Below are positions 29,626-40,140 of a DNA stretch of 64,000 nt, piece by piece. Origin of the DNA: Deinococcus puniceus (GTDB taxonomy: Bacteria > Deinococcota > Deinococci > Deinococcales > Deinococcaceae); assembly GCF_001644565.1 (NCBI RefSeq), contig NZ_CP011387.1, forward strand, positions 2,092,501 through 2,156,500. Direction: 5' to 3'. Made by a program: the position numbers and the translations under genes. Positions within the stretch are counted from its first letter, which is position 1. Each line of letters begins with the position of its first letter. The notes below the pieces were generated by a model. It was not told the DNA's origin. It was given only the letters and a program-made list of their open reading frames with translations, and searched no databases.

Positions 29626-29703
29626 AAGCATTCGCTGCCGCACCCCGCCGCGCTCCCTCAGACCGGGCCGTCTTGGTCTGAGTTGTGGTGCGGCGAAGTT
29701 CAT
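29587..29703 (-). CDS. Putative leader peptide of thrS (38 residues ending Thr-Thr-Arg-Thr-Leu-Arg-Ala)
   Basis: ATG at 29703 with TATCCT ending 6 nt upstream (leaderless). The peptide begins MNFAAPQLRP, is Arg-rich, and ends LTTRTLRA: three Thr codons (ACA ACC CGA ACT) in four positions just before the stop, which lies inside the downstream hairpin. The 5' part of the ORF also folds: CTCAGACC/GGTCTGAG nested within GCCGCACC/GGTGCGGC. This is the classic layout of an attenuation leader for a Thr-related gene. Confidence 0.6.
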   Translation of the reverse strand: MNFAAPQLRPRRPGLRERGGVRQRMLLQPSLTTRTLRA

Positions 29704-29709
29704 GGTGTC

Positions 29710-29739
29710 AGGATAGCGGGGGAAGGGGCGCGGGGGCAA
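29710..29739 (-). promoter_or_regulatory. Promoter of the thrS leader
   Basis: TTGCCC (29739-29734), 18-bp spacer, TATCCT (29715-29710). Transcription would start at or next to the leader ATG at 29703. Confidence 0.55.
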
Positions 29740-29750
29740 GTTAGGCGGGG

Positions 29751-30149
29751 TTAGCCCCAAGCGCCGCTTTGTACTGGAGCCGCGCCTTTGGGATTCGGCC
29801 CCCATTGGTTGGTGACGGGTTCGCTATCGGTGACGTTCAGAACAAGAAGCCAGATAGCCCCCGCCAGAGGAATAAAAATAATGAGATACCACCACCCGGA
29901 ACGGCCAATATCGTGCAGCCGCCGAATGTCTACCGCTAAGCTAGGAACAAAGAAGATCAGGTAGAAAATCCCGCCCAAAATACCGATTTGAAGGCCCTCA
30001 ACCCCAAAATCTAGCCCAAGCTGTCTGTCAACGAATCCAAGCACGAAGCTGATCACCCAGTTGACGAGGACAAAAATCCAGTATTCCCGCCGACGCGAAC
30101 GTCCTGAGAAATCTCTGAATCTCCGCAACACCGTCAGATACTCGTTCAT
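29751..30149 (-). CDS. DUF805 family membrane protein
   Basis: 132 residues. N-terminal FRDFSGRSRRREYWIFVLVNW and SLAVDIRRLHDIGRSGWWYLI are the signature stretches of DUF805 small membrane proteins; four membrane helices are predicted. Function unknown. The ATG at 30149 is chosen because the family signature starts there; 22 upstream in-frame codons look spurious. Its end abuts the thrS leader promoter. Confidence 0.85.
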   Translation of the reverse strand: MNEYLTVLRRFRDFSGRSRRREYWIFVLVNWVISFVLGFVDRQLGLDFGVEGLQIGILGGIFYLIFFVPSLAVDIRRLHDIGRSGWWYLIIFIPLAGAIWLLVLNVTDSEPVTNQWGPNPKGAAPVQSGAWG

Positions 30150-30225
30150 AGTCTGACCATCATGCCACTTAATTAGAGTAGGTGTCCAGTGGGTCAGCCA
30201 ATCCCGATCTATCAACCCAAAGCAG

Positions 30226-30256
30226 AAGGCACGGCCCCAAACCGGAACCGTGCCTT
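30226..30256 (-). terminator. Terminator-like hairpin after the mycoredoxin gene
   Basis: AAGGCACGG pairs with CCGTGCCTT (9 bp, 13-nt loop), with T-rich sequence after it on the minus strand. It lies between the mycoredoxin-like gene and the DUF805 gene. Confidence 0.55.
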
Positions 30257-30284
30257 TGCTATTGCTGTACTGAATGCTAAATGC

Positions 30285-30530
30285 TTACAATCCGGCCTGT
30301 GCCAAAAACGCATCCAGCTTTTGCGGGCGGAATCCGCTGAGGCTAGCGGCCACGTCGCCGCTGACCAGCGTGGGCACACTGCGCTTGCCGCCGTTCACGC
30401 TCATCACGTATTCCGCCGCACTGTCGTCTTGCTCGATGTTGATTTCCTCGAATTCCAAGCCCTTCTTCTTCAGGGCGGCTTTGGTAGCGTGGCAATCGGG
30501 GCACCAAGTCGTCGTATACATTTTAATCAT
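30285..30530 (-). CDS. Glutaredoxin family protein, mycoredoxin/NrdH-like
   Basis: 81 residues: MIKMYTTTWCPDCHATKAAL with the CPDC active site, then RSVPTLVSGDV with cis-Pro. Size and motif fit mycoredoxin-type glutaredoxins that use bacillithiol or mycothiol; Deinococcus is known to make bacillithiol. AGGAGG lies 8 nt before the ATG. A strong promoter is upstream, so it is transcribed on its own. Confidence 0.85.
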   Translation of the reverse strand: MIKMYTTTWCPDCHATKAALKKKGLEFEEINIEQDDSAAEYVMSVNGGKRSVPTLVSGDVAASLSGFRPQKLDAFLAQAGL

Positions 30531-30592
30531 TGGGGAAACCTCCTAAGTTGAGTGGAGCCAGAGCGGTTCTGACCCCCGATGGCACTGCCCAT

Positions 30593-30621
30593 ACTTTACA
30601 AAATAAAGCATCAAAAGTCAA
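30593..30621 (-). promoter_or_regulatory. Promoter of the mycoredoxin-like gene with overlapping inverted repeat
   Basis: TTGACT (30621-30616), 17-bp spacer, TAAAGT (30598-30593). CTTTA-N5-TAAAG (30594-30608) overlaps the -10 box and could be an operator. The leader is about 55-60 nt. Confidence 0.6.
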
Positions 30622-30698
30622 AGTGGGGGCTAGGGGAAGGTCTAAAGGGATAAGGCTGAGTTTTTCATTCCCTCTCCCGCAAGGGGCGAGGGATAAAT

Positions 30699-30717
30699 GA
30701 GCGCCAGCGATTGCCCT
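30699..30717. repeat. Fragment of the 45.9-kb foldback element
   Basis: GAGCGCCAGCGATTGCCCT occurs identically at 46051-46069. A nearby CTCCCGCAAGGGGCGAGGG also resembles part of that element in reverse. It sits between the mycoredoxin promoter and the infC terminator. Confidence 0.7.
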
Positions 30718-30725
30718 CTCAACAC

Positions 30726-30757
30726 AAAAAACGGCCCACCGCAAGGGCAGACCGTTG
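30726..30757 (-). terminator. infC terminator
   Basis: On the minus strand AACGG pairs with CCGTT with an inner CCC/GGG stem, followed by six T. It lies 16 nt past the infC stop. Confidence 0.65.
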
Positions 30758-30772
30758 AAATGAACCTGAAGC

Positions 30773-31417
<645 letters not shown>

Positions 31418-31461
31418 CACCTCCGCACGCCCGGCGCACGCTGGCGCTCTGGGCGGCTGTG

Positions 31462-31504
31462 GCCCACCTGTCTTTTCTGGCTTTGGGCCAGCTTCCGGGT
31501 GGGC
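31462..31504 (-). promoter_or_regulatory. Nested hairpin in the infC leader
   Basis: GCCCACC (31504-31498 on the minus strand) pairs with GGTGGGC (31468-31462), enclosing CTGGC/GCCAG. TAAACT at 31519-31514 may be the -10 box, giving a leader of about 95 nt with this structure near its 5' end. Confidence 0.5.
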
Positions 31505-31624
31505 AGACTCCTGAGTTTACCACGCGCCCCCGCCTTTTCTGGCATGGCGTCCACTCATCTGAAATTAAGCACCGCGCTATCCGTGCCCTCCTCTCCCCTC
31601 CCTGCGCTCTGCCATGCTGTAGCC

Positions 31625-33898
31625 ATGACCGGTTCGCCCGCTGCCCCTCCCCATCCTGCCTCGGCCTACACGTTTGGGCCGCACGCTGTCCGCAATCCTG
31701 ATCTGGAGGTGCTGCTGACCGATGGCCTCGGCGGATTTGCCCTGTCCAGTTTGGCAGGCGTGCCCACCCGCTGTTATTCGGGGCTGGCGGTCAGTCAGCA
31801 GCCACCGGTGCGCCGTTATTCACACTTGGTGTCGCCGCTGGAGGTGCTGCGGGTGGGCGCGGAAGACATCGTGCTGCACGCCCTAGAAATTGCGCCGGGG
31901 GTCTTTGAGGGACGCGGGCTGGAAACGTTGACAGGCGCGACCACTTGGGACTTGCTGCCCGAACGCGAGCAGTTGGTACGCGGGGTGCGGATGCGCCGCC
32001 GGATGTGTGCACCCCGGCATTCCGGCGCGGTGGTGTATCTGTACGAGGTGCAGAGCCGCGTGCCCGTAACCCTGACACTGGGCGGGTTTTTTGTAGACCG
32101 GGACATGCACCATGTTCACCGCGCCGCGCCCAAGTTGGGGTTCGCCGTGCAGCCGGGGGGAAGGCAGGTGCGCGTGCAGGGCGAGCGGGAAACGCGGGCC
32201 ACGCTGTATCTGCCGCAGGGTGGGGGCGTGACCTCCGATTCCCTCACCCCGGCCCCCTTTTCGCAGCGGGTGTACTACCGCCACGACGCCGCACGCGGAG
32301 AACCGGACGTGGAGTACACGCAGGGCGCAGCACTCTGGCAGGTGCAGTTTCCGGCGGGCGGCGGGCAGGTAGCGCTGGTGGTGCAGGGCGTGGTGGAGGC
32401 ACAGGAGCCGCTGACCATTCCCGATCCTTGGGCCGCCTACAGGCAGGAGGCCACGCGCCGCCGCCAACTGGCCGAGCAGGCGTGGCAGGCGTCCGGCGTG
32501 CGGGATGATGTGGTGGCAACACTGGCGGTGGCCGCCGACGCCTACCTCGTGCAGCGGGTGAATGTGGGCAGCAGTTCCCGCAGCCTCAGCGTCATCGCGG
32601 GCTATCCGTGGTTTGCCGATTGGGGCCGCGACGCCATGATCGCCCTGTCGGGGCTGACACTGGTCACGGGAAGGTACGAGGAAGCCCGCGACATCTTGGG
32701 CACCTTTTTGGGATCGCTGCGGCGCGGGCTGACGCCCAATAATTTTCTTGATGACGGCACGGGCGCGGGCTACAACACCGTAGACGGGGCATTGTGGCTT
32801 GCGGTGGCGCTGGAACGGTATGCCCGCACCACTGGAGACGGCCCTTTTGTGCGGGCGGCCCTGCCCCAACTGCGCGAACTGTTGCGCTGGCACGTGCAAG
32901 GCACCGATCACGGGATTGCCGCCGACCCCACCGACGGTCTGCTGCGGGCCGGAGAACCGGGCGTACAACTGACGTGGATGGACGTGAAAATTAGGGACTG
33001 GGTGGTGACGCCCCGGCACGGCAAACCCGTAGAAATTCAGGCGTTGTGGCTGGCCGCGCTGGGGGCCGAAGCCCGCTTGTCGGAGGCATTTGGCGAGCCG
33101 CCCATGTACGCCGAGTTGCTGGGCCGTGCCCATCAGGGATTTTCGGCGCTGTGGGAGTCGGGTCTGGGGGCTGACCTCCCGCCTGCCCGGTCTGCTCCTC
33201 ATCCTTCACTTGGCCCGCCTTCGCCCGCGCCACTAGGCATGGGCGGCCTGACAGGGATGTTCGGCATGGGTAGCATCGGCCTCAGCGACACGGGCAGCCG
33301 CAACGATGTGTTGTCTGGGCCGGTGCTGAGGCCGCCCACGCCCCTCAACACCCCCACCGCGCCCACGCCGCCCGCCGCTGCCTTGGCCGACTTGTTGGCC
33401 CCCGACCCTAGCAACGACAACGGCTCTTGGCAGCCTGACCGCAGCGTGCGCCCCAACGCCGCCATCGCGCTGTCCTTGCCCGATACGCCCGCCACCGCTG
33501 CCCAAACCGACGCCGTGATTCGGGATATAGAAACGCACCTGCTGACGCCCGTGGGCCTGCACACCCTCTCGCCGCTTGACCCGCGCTACTTGGGCAATTA
33601 CGGCGGGCCACAACTGGTGCGCGACGCGGCCTACCATCAGGGCACGGTCTGGCCCTGGCCGCTGGGCGCGTTTGTAGAAGTGCTGCTGTCGCGCGGAGAA
33701 GTACGCCGCGCCCGCGCTGCCCTCGCGGGCCTGACCGGGCACATTTGGGAAGCGGGGCTGGGCCACGTCTCGGAAGTCTTTGCCGGAGACAGTCTGACCC
33801 CCGGCGGCTGCCCTTTTCAGGCCTGGAGCGTGGCCGAGGTGCTGAGGGCGCATGTGCTGGTGGCACGGGCCGAAGCCGCCGCGCTGAACCAAAACTGA
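31625..33898 (+). CDS. Amylo-alpha-1,6-glucosidase / glycogen debranching-type enzyme
   Basis: 757 residues. The N-terminal GDE domain has LLTDGLGGFALSSLAGVPTR (family start), and the catalytic (alpha/alpha)6 domain has SVIAGYPWFADWGRDAMIAL, GLTPNNFLDDGTGAGYNTVD, TWMDVKIRDWVVTPRHGKPV and the C-terminal YHQGTVWPWPLGAFVE. It should remove 1,6-branches from glycogen-like polymers. A Pro/Gly/Met-rich insert of about 90 residues (about 520-605) breaks the catalytic domain before VRPNAAIALSLP. Start ATG 31625; a CATGCT box 6 nt upstream allows a leaderless mRNA. Confidence 0.87.
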   Translation: MTGSPAAPPHPASAYTFGPHAVRNPDLEVLLTDGLGGFALSSLAGVPTRCYSGLAVSQQPPVRRYSHLVSPLEVLRVGAEDIVLHALEIAPGVFEGRGLETLTGATTWDLLPEREQLVRGVRMRRRMCAPRHSGAVVYLYEVQSRVPVTLTLGGFFVDRDMHHVHRAAPKLGFAVQPGGRQVRVQGERETRATLYLPQGGGVTSDSLTPAPFSQRVYYRHDAARGEPDVEYTQGAALWQVQFPAGGGQVALVVQGVVEAQEPLTIPDPWAAYRQEATRRRQLAEQAWQASGVRDDVVATLAVAADAYLVQRVNVGSSSRSLSVIAGYPWFADWGRDAMIALSGLTLVTGRYEEARDILGTFLGSLRRGLTPNNFLDDGTGAGYNTVDGALWLAVALERYARTTGDGPFVRAALPQLRELLRWHVQGTDHGIAADPTDGLLRAGEPGVQLTWMDVKIRDWVVTPRHGKPVEIQALWLAALGAEARLSEAFGEPPMYAELLGRAHQGFSALWESGLGADLPPARSAPHPSLGPPSPAPLGMGGLTGMFGMGSIGLSDTGSRNDVLSGPVLRPPTPLNTPTAPTPPAAALADLLAPDPSNDNGSWQPDRSVRPNAAIALSLPDTPATAAQTDAVIRDIETHLLTPVGLHTLSPLDPRYLGNYGGPQLVRDAAYHQGTVWPWPLGAFVEVLLSRGEVRRARAALAGLTGHIWEAGLGHVSEVFAGDSLTPGGCPFQAWSVAEVLRAHVLVARAEAAALNQN

Positions 33899-34025
33899 CG
33901 CTCAAAACCAACACCCAAAACTAAGCTGAAAACCCGTCTGGTTGCTGCCATGCCCCCACCGCCCTCTACACTTATAGCGGGATTTGCCCTTGACGTACCC
34001 CGGACACAAACCCTACCATCCGGGG

Positions 34026-34706
34026 ATGACAGGCACGCTCGAACTTCCTCCGCAGGCCATGCAAGTGGGCTTGGCCGTGGATGTGGCCGCGTTTGCCATG
34101 CATGCCGGAGAACTGCGGGTGCTGCTCGTTCAGCGCGGCGCACTGCCACACGCCCGCGATTGGGCCTTGCCGGGCGGTTTTGTTCATGGCGGCGAGGAAC
34201 TGCACGAGGCAGCCCTGCGCGAATTGCGTACCGAAACGACGGTGCAACTGGAACCCCGGCACCTAGAGCAGTTTTATACCTTTGGCGAGGTCGACCGTGA
34301 CCCGCGTGGCCGGATCGTGAGCGTGGCGCACTTGGCGGTGTTGCCGCACGGCACCGTGCGCGTGACGGCGGGCGGGCATACGCTGGGCGCGGCGTGGCTG
34401 AGTGCCCACCAACCGCCGCCGCTGGCCTTCGATCATCACCTGATTCTGGATAGGGCCATCAAGCGGCTGCAACTGCGGCTGGAGTATGCGAACCTTGCCC
34501 TCGAATTTTTGCCCGATACCTTTACGCTGCCGGAATTGCAGGGCGTGTACGAGGCGATCCTAGACCGCAAGCTGGACAAGCGCAATTTCCGCAAACGCCT
34601 GCTGACTCAGGGAATTCTGACCCCCAGCGGAGAACGGCGCAGCGGCGTAGGACGGCCTGCCCAACTGTACAAACGGGCCAAGAATGCGCGGGTAGCGGCG
34701 CTGTAA
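34026..34706 (+). CDS. Nudix-domain transcriptional regulator, NrtR-like
   Basis: 226 residues. Nudix domain with box GGFVHGGEELHEAALREL followed by RTET, where the second catalytic Glu position is Thr, so hydrolysis may be weak. The C-terminal part, FLPDTFTLPELQGVYEAIL to RNFRKRLL and GVGRPAQLYK, is the winged helix typical of NrtR-type regulators of NAD or sugar metabolism. TACCAT ends 6 nt before the ATG; 14 upstream codons are not used. No NAD gene is adjacent. Confidence 0.8.
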   Translation: MTGTLELPPQAMQVGLAVDVAAFAMHAGELRVLLVQRGALPHARDWALPGGFVHGGEELHEAALRELRTETTVQLEPRHLEQFYTFGEVDRDPRGRIVSVAHLAVLPHGTVRVTAGGHTLGAAWLSAHQPPPLAFDHHLILDRAIKRLQLRLEYANLALEFLPDTFTLPELQGVYEAILDRKLDKRNFRKRLLTQGILTPSGERRSGVGRPAQLYKRAKNARVAAL

Positions 34707-34871
34707 GTCGGGGTCAGTCGAAGACGAACCTCAGAGGCGCGAATAGAAAAAATGACGAATTTGTGCACATGCACAACTCTCCGGTGCTTTTGCGGAGAAT
34801 TGGGAATCAGGGCAAGCTCGTAGCGCCGCCCCCGGAACCCTCGGCCCACTTTCCGCGTACCCTCACAGCGT

Positions 34872-35372
34872 ATGAGTCTTGCTTTTTTAATCTTCCTTGT
34901 CGCGTGGATCGTGGGCATGATCGGCACGTTTATTCCCGCCGTGCCCGCCACCATCATCATTTTCGCCGGAACGGTGGCCGCTACCCTTATTGACGGCTTT
35001 CAGGTCTGGCCTGACCTTCCCTTTCTGCTCACCTTCGCCGTCATCACGTTTCTGATTTCTATGGTGGACAACGTGGCGAGTGCGTGGGGCGCACGCAAAT
35101 ACGGCGGCAGCAAACAAGCTGTGTGGGGCGCTCTGATCGGCGGGCTTGTCGGGATTTTCATTCCCTTCGGCCTGATCGTGGGGCCACTGGCCGGGGCGCT
35201 GATTGCCGAGTTGTTTGTGGTGCGGAAGCCCGTGCCAGAAGCCATTCGGGCAGCGTGGGGCACGTTGGTGGGGCTGCTGACCGGACTGGCAGCCAAACTG
35301 GTGCTGCACCTGCTGATCGGCATCTACGAACTGTGGCGCTTGTGGGATCCGGCCAAGAGCGTGTTCGGGTAA
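34872..35372 (+). CDS. DUF456 family membrane protein
   Basis: 166 residues, four or five membrane helices. [18 protein letters not shown] and [24 protein letters not shown] are DUF456 signatures; function unknown. TACCCT ends 8 nt before the ATG. Confidence 0.82.
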   Translation: MSLAFLIFLVAWIVGMIGTFIPAVPATIIIFAGTVAATLIDGFQVWPDLPFLLTFAVITFLISMVDNVASAWGARKYGGSKQAVWGALIGGLVGIFIPFGLIVGPLAGALIAELFVVRKPVPEAIRAAWGTLVGLLTGLAAKLVLHLLIGIYELWRLWDPAKSVFG

Positions 35373-35375
35373 GAA

Positions 35376-35523
35376 TGATTCCGATTGAATCCTGCACTTT
35401 TTAGGATTCAATCCGAGCGGACTGGCACAGCACGAAGTGAGCGAGTAGGAAAGAGTACGGGCTACGCGTTATGGAGCCGCAAGCGGTGGCGTTCCGATTG
35501 TGGCGGAATCAAGCGGAGTCCGT
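35376..35523. repeat. Structured repeat family C, non-coding copy (SNR-like)
   Basis: Contains GATTGAATCCT (35383-35393) paired with AGGATTCAATC (35403-35413), then CCGAGCGGACTGG, AGTGAGCGAGTAGG, GTACGGGCTACGCG, a TTCCGATTGTGGCGGAA hairpin, and ends GGAATCAAGCGGAGTCCG. TGATTCCG at 35376 also pairs with CGGAATCA near the end. The modules and their order match the insertion inside fdhD at 48437-48564. It resembles the small non-coding repeats known from Deinococcus genomes. Confidence 0.7.
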
Positions 35524-35539
35524 ATAAGAATTGACAACA

Positions 35540-35577
35540 AAACAGGCTCCAGCCCATGCGCCGGAGCCTGTTTTTTT
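35540..35577. terminator. Bidirectional terminator
   Basis: AAACAGGCTCC (35540-35550) pairs with GGAGCCTGTTT (35563-35573), 11 bp, with seven T on the plus side and TTTTG on the minus side. It serves DUF456 (+) and the Yip1-like gene (-), which converge here. Confidence 0.85.
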
Positions 35578-35586
35578 ATTGTTCCT

Positions 35587-36324
35587 TCAGCGGGCCAAAA
35601 TCAGCGGGGCAATAGCAATAAAGCCGATCACGAGGGCAGGCAGCAGCGGCAACAGCGCCCCCAGCGCGGCCCGTCCGGTGTGGCCTACCGTGACGCGCAA
35701 AGCGAAAAAGGCCAAGGCACACTGCGCCGCTGTGCCCAGCAACGTGGCAAAGGCCAGCGCCAACGCCCCCGAGGTTTGGGCCGCCGCCGCCAACGCCGCC
35801 CGCTGAATCTGCTGCGGATTCTGGCCTGCCGCCGCCAACGCCGCGTCGGAGGGCAACCACGCGGCAGCCGGGGTGCTGAGCGCCAACACGATGACCAGCA
35901 GATACAGCGGCACCAGCAGGGCAAACGAGGCGCTGAAGATTTCCGCGACGCGGCTGCCGCGCAGGCTTTTGCCCCGGCCCGCGCCCAAGCGCCCTAAGCC
36001 CCACATCACGGCGAAGGTCAGCACGGTCAGAAAAAAGCTGCCGAAGGCGTTGGTGACGTGGGCAATGAAGGGCGGCGCGGCTGTTTTGGTCAGTTCGGCG
36101 GCCAGATTCGCGGCGGGCCGTACCAACAGCGCATACGCCACCCCCGACAACGCCGCAGGCACCACCACCGCCGCCCAGTACCGCCACGTCAGGGGGTCAG
36201 ATTCGGCCAACTGTGCGCCAAATCTACGCGGCCCACTCAGCAAGTCGGTGGGCAGCGGGGCAGAAACAGTAGCAGGCGGCGGCACGATAGGGGCAGGCTT
36301 ACGGGAGCGGGAAGAACGAGACAT
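35587..36324 (-). CDS. Yip1/DUF1282-like membrane protein
   Basis: 245 residues. A basic and Pro-rich N-terminus (about 1-45) precedes five membrane helices. The spacing and the TNAFGSFFLTVLTFAVMWGLGRLGAG helix resemble Yip1-domain proteins; function unknown. ATG 36324 has TACACT ending 7 nt upstream, so ten earlier codons are excluded. Confidence 0.7.
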   Translation of the reverse strand: MSRSSRSRKPAPIVPPPATVSAPLPTDLLSGPRRFGAQLAESDPLTWRYWAAVVVPAALSGVAYALLVRPAANLAAELTKTAAPPFIAHVTNAFGSFFLTVLTFAVMWGLGRLGAGRGKSLRGSRVAEIFSASFALLVPLYLLVIVLALSTPAAAWLPSDAALAAAGQNPQQIQRAALAAAAQTSGALALAFATLLGTAAQCALAFFALRVTVGHTGRAALGALLPLLPALVIGFIAIAPLILAR

Positions 36325-36421
36325 TGTACCCAGTGTAGGGGGCCAGCCCTGCACAACCTATGGGCCATGTTCAGGCCGTTCTCTTTTTGTTCAGGTCTGT
36401 TGGGGCTTGGAGCCATGGCAG

Positions 36422-36500
36422 GGCAACCCCCCCGAATGTAGAGACAACTGTGCTTTGGCGCTCCCCTCAAGGGGGGCTGGCTGCGAAGCAGACTGGGGGG
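36422..36500. repeat. Repeat family A, truncated copy 3a
   Basis: GCAACCCCCCCGAATGTAG, then GCGCTCCCCTCAAGGGGGG and GGCTGCGAAGCAGACTGGGG. The GTTGC/GCAAC hairpin is missing, so the unit is shortened at its left side. Confidence 0.7.
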
Positions 36501-36516
36501 TTTGCATTCCAACGCC

Positions 36517-36636
36517 GAAGGTGAACCCCCCGTTGCTGACGCAACGCCCCCCCTTACAGGGGAGGACAACTGCTCTTTCGTTTCCTTCCAAGGGGGCTGC
36601 CTGCGAACTGGTAGAGCTGCGAAGCAGACTGGACGG
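36517..36636. repeat. Repeat family A, copy 3b
   Basis: Starts GAAGGTGAACCCCCCGTTGC and ends with GAGCTGCGAAGCAGACTGGA. Same orientation as 3a and separated from it by 16 bp. The two copies fill most of the 332-bp gap between the Yip1-like and CPBP genes. Confidence 0.8.
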
Positions 36637-36656
36637 GCGCAGCAGCAACATCAGCT

Positions 36657-37664
36657 TCACTGCAATCCGCTGATCATCTGCGTGACGGCGGGCAGGGTCA
36701 GCACGCCCGCCACCACGCCAAACAGCACGACGCCCACGTAAGCGGCGCTGAGCCACGGCCCCGGCGCACTTTTCACCGCAGGGTCAGGTCTGGGCACCAG
36801 CCACAGATGCAGCACCAGCAGCACCACACTGCCGAACAAGAGTGCCCCCAGTGCCAGCGGAATAGTCAGCGCGGGGTTGCGGAGCAGTTCGGCACTCTCG
36901 GTGGGATCGGGCAGGTTGCGGCCCGCCAAAAACGCGCCCAGCCCGACAGCAATGGAGTTGTTGAGGGCATGGACGATGACGGCGTTCCAGAGGCTTCCGG
37001 TGTGCTGCGTCAGGCGGGCCATCGCGTAGGCCAAGGGCAAAATGCCCGCGATGCTGGCCGGGACACCGTGCGCTACGGCAAAAGCGAAGCTGGACATCAG
37101 GGCCGCTACCGTAAAGCCCGCCGCCCGCTCGTGCCCGCGCATCATCAGGCCCCGGAAGGCCACTTCTTCGGCAAAAGGAATCAGCAGGCCCGCCGCCAAC
37201 AGCAGCGCCCACAAGTCGGCCCCCTGACTGAGAAACTGCGGAATGGCCCCCGCGCCCGCCGGAAAGAGCACCAAAAAAAACAGCGCGAAGGCCCGTGACG
37301 CCAAGAACGCCAGCACGAACGCGGCGAGCGCCAACCCCCAAGAAGGCGGCGTGCGCCAACGCGAATCGCGCACCAATGCTTGCATGGCGGGCTTAAAGAC
37401 GGTGACTGCCAAAATGGCATTGACTACGAACGACAGTAGCAGCGCCGTTCCCAGCGGCACGCCCTGAGACATCAGCACGGCCGACACCACATTTTGAGTC
37501 AGGAGCAGGGTCAGCGCGGCCCGGTTGCCGTCCACCGCCCGAATCCCGGAATCGGTGGGCGGCTTGACTGGGTATTCGGCGGGCAATTCGTCGGCGGGCC
37601 AAGTTGGCGCAGGTGGCTCAGGCTGGGTGTGCGTCGGGGATGAAGGGGCGTCCGGGGCCGTCAT
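36657..37664 (-). CDS. CPBP family intramembrane metalloprotease
   Basis: 335 residues. Pro/Thr-rich cytoplasmic N-terminus of about 60 residues, then eight or so membrane helices. Motifs of the CAAX protease/bacteriocin-processing family are present: [13 protein letters not shown] (EExxxR), FAFAVAHG and [12 protein letters not shown] (HxxxN). Substrate unknown. TAGGCT ends 7 nt before ATG 37664; 35 upstream in-frame codons fall in the neighbouring foldback repeat. Confidence 0.85.
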   Translation of the reverse strand: MTAPDAPSSPTHTQPEPPAPTWPADELPAEYPVKPPTDSGIRAVDGNRAALTLLLTQNVVSAVLMSQGVPLGTALLLSFVVNAILAVTVFKPAMQALVRDSRWRTPPSWGLALAAFVLAFLASRAFALFFLVLFPAGAGAIPQFLSQGADLWALLLAAGLLIPFAEEVAFRGLMMRGHERAAGFTVAALMSSFAFAVAHGVPASIAGILPLAYAMARLTQHTGSLWNAVIVHALNNSIAVGLGAFLAGRNLPDPTESAELLRNPALTIPLALGALLFGSVVLLVLHLWLVPRPDPAVKSAPGPWLSAAYVGVVLFGVVAGVLTLPAVTQMISGLQ

Positions 37665-37689
37665 AGGGGCCAGCCTAGCGCGGAGAACT

Positions 37690-37831
37690 GGGAGAGAACG
37701 TGGGAGGTGGATCGTAGATCGTGGTGACAAGAATGGCTTCACTGGGATTCTTGCCAAGCTCACCACCAAGATTCAATATCTCTTTCCCACCGCGCCTTTC
37801 CCACGATCCACGATCTCCCCTCCACGTTCTC
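37690..37831. repeat. GTGGATC foldback repeat (family B), copy 2
   Basis: GGAGAGAACGTGGGAGGTGG (37690-37709) plus ATCGTAGATCGTGG faces CCACGATCCACGATC and TCCACGTTCTCC at the other end. Inner stems AGAAT/ATTCT and GTGGTG/CACCAC make it a branched foldback of about 140 bp. It runs up to the threonine aldolase stop. Confidence 0.7.
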
Positions 37832-38863
<1,032 letters not shown>

Positions 38864-38886
38864 AGGGGGAGTCTAGAGGGAAGAAC

Positions 38887-38989
38887 CGTGAGTGGTAAGT
38901 GGTCAGTAGTGAGTGGGAAATGCATCACACTGAGTAGCTTCCAACTCTTTTGCTCTTCCCACTGACCACTCCCCACTCACCAGCTGTGC
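38887..38989. repeat. Intergenic foldback of GTGAGTGG words
   Basis: GTGAGTGGTAAGTGGTCAGT near 38888 faces CACTGACCACTCCCCACTCAC near 38969-38989. Word use (GTGG, GTCAGT) resembles family B but the sequence differs. It lies between divergent ltaE and mrp. Confidence 0.55.
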
Positions 38990-39051
38990 AGCGCCCGCAC
39001 TGTAAGGCCATGAGTTGCCCCCCCGCCGCGCAGCCGTCATGATGGCGGGGT

Positions 39052-40136
<1,085 letters not shown>

Positions 40137-40140
<4 letters not shown>

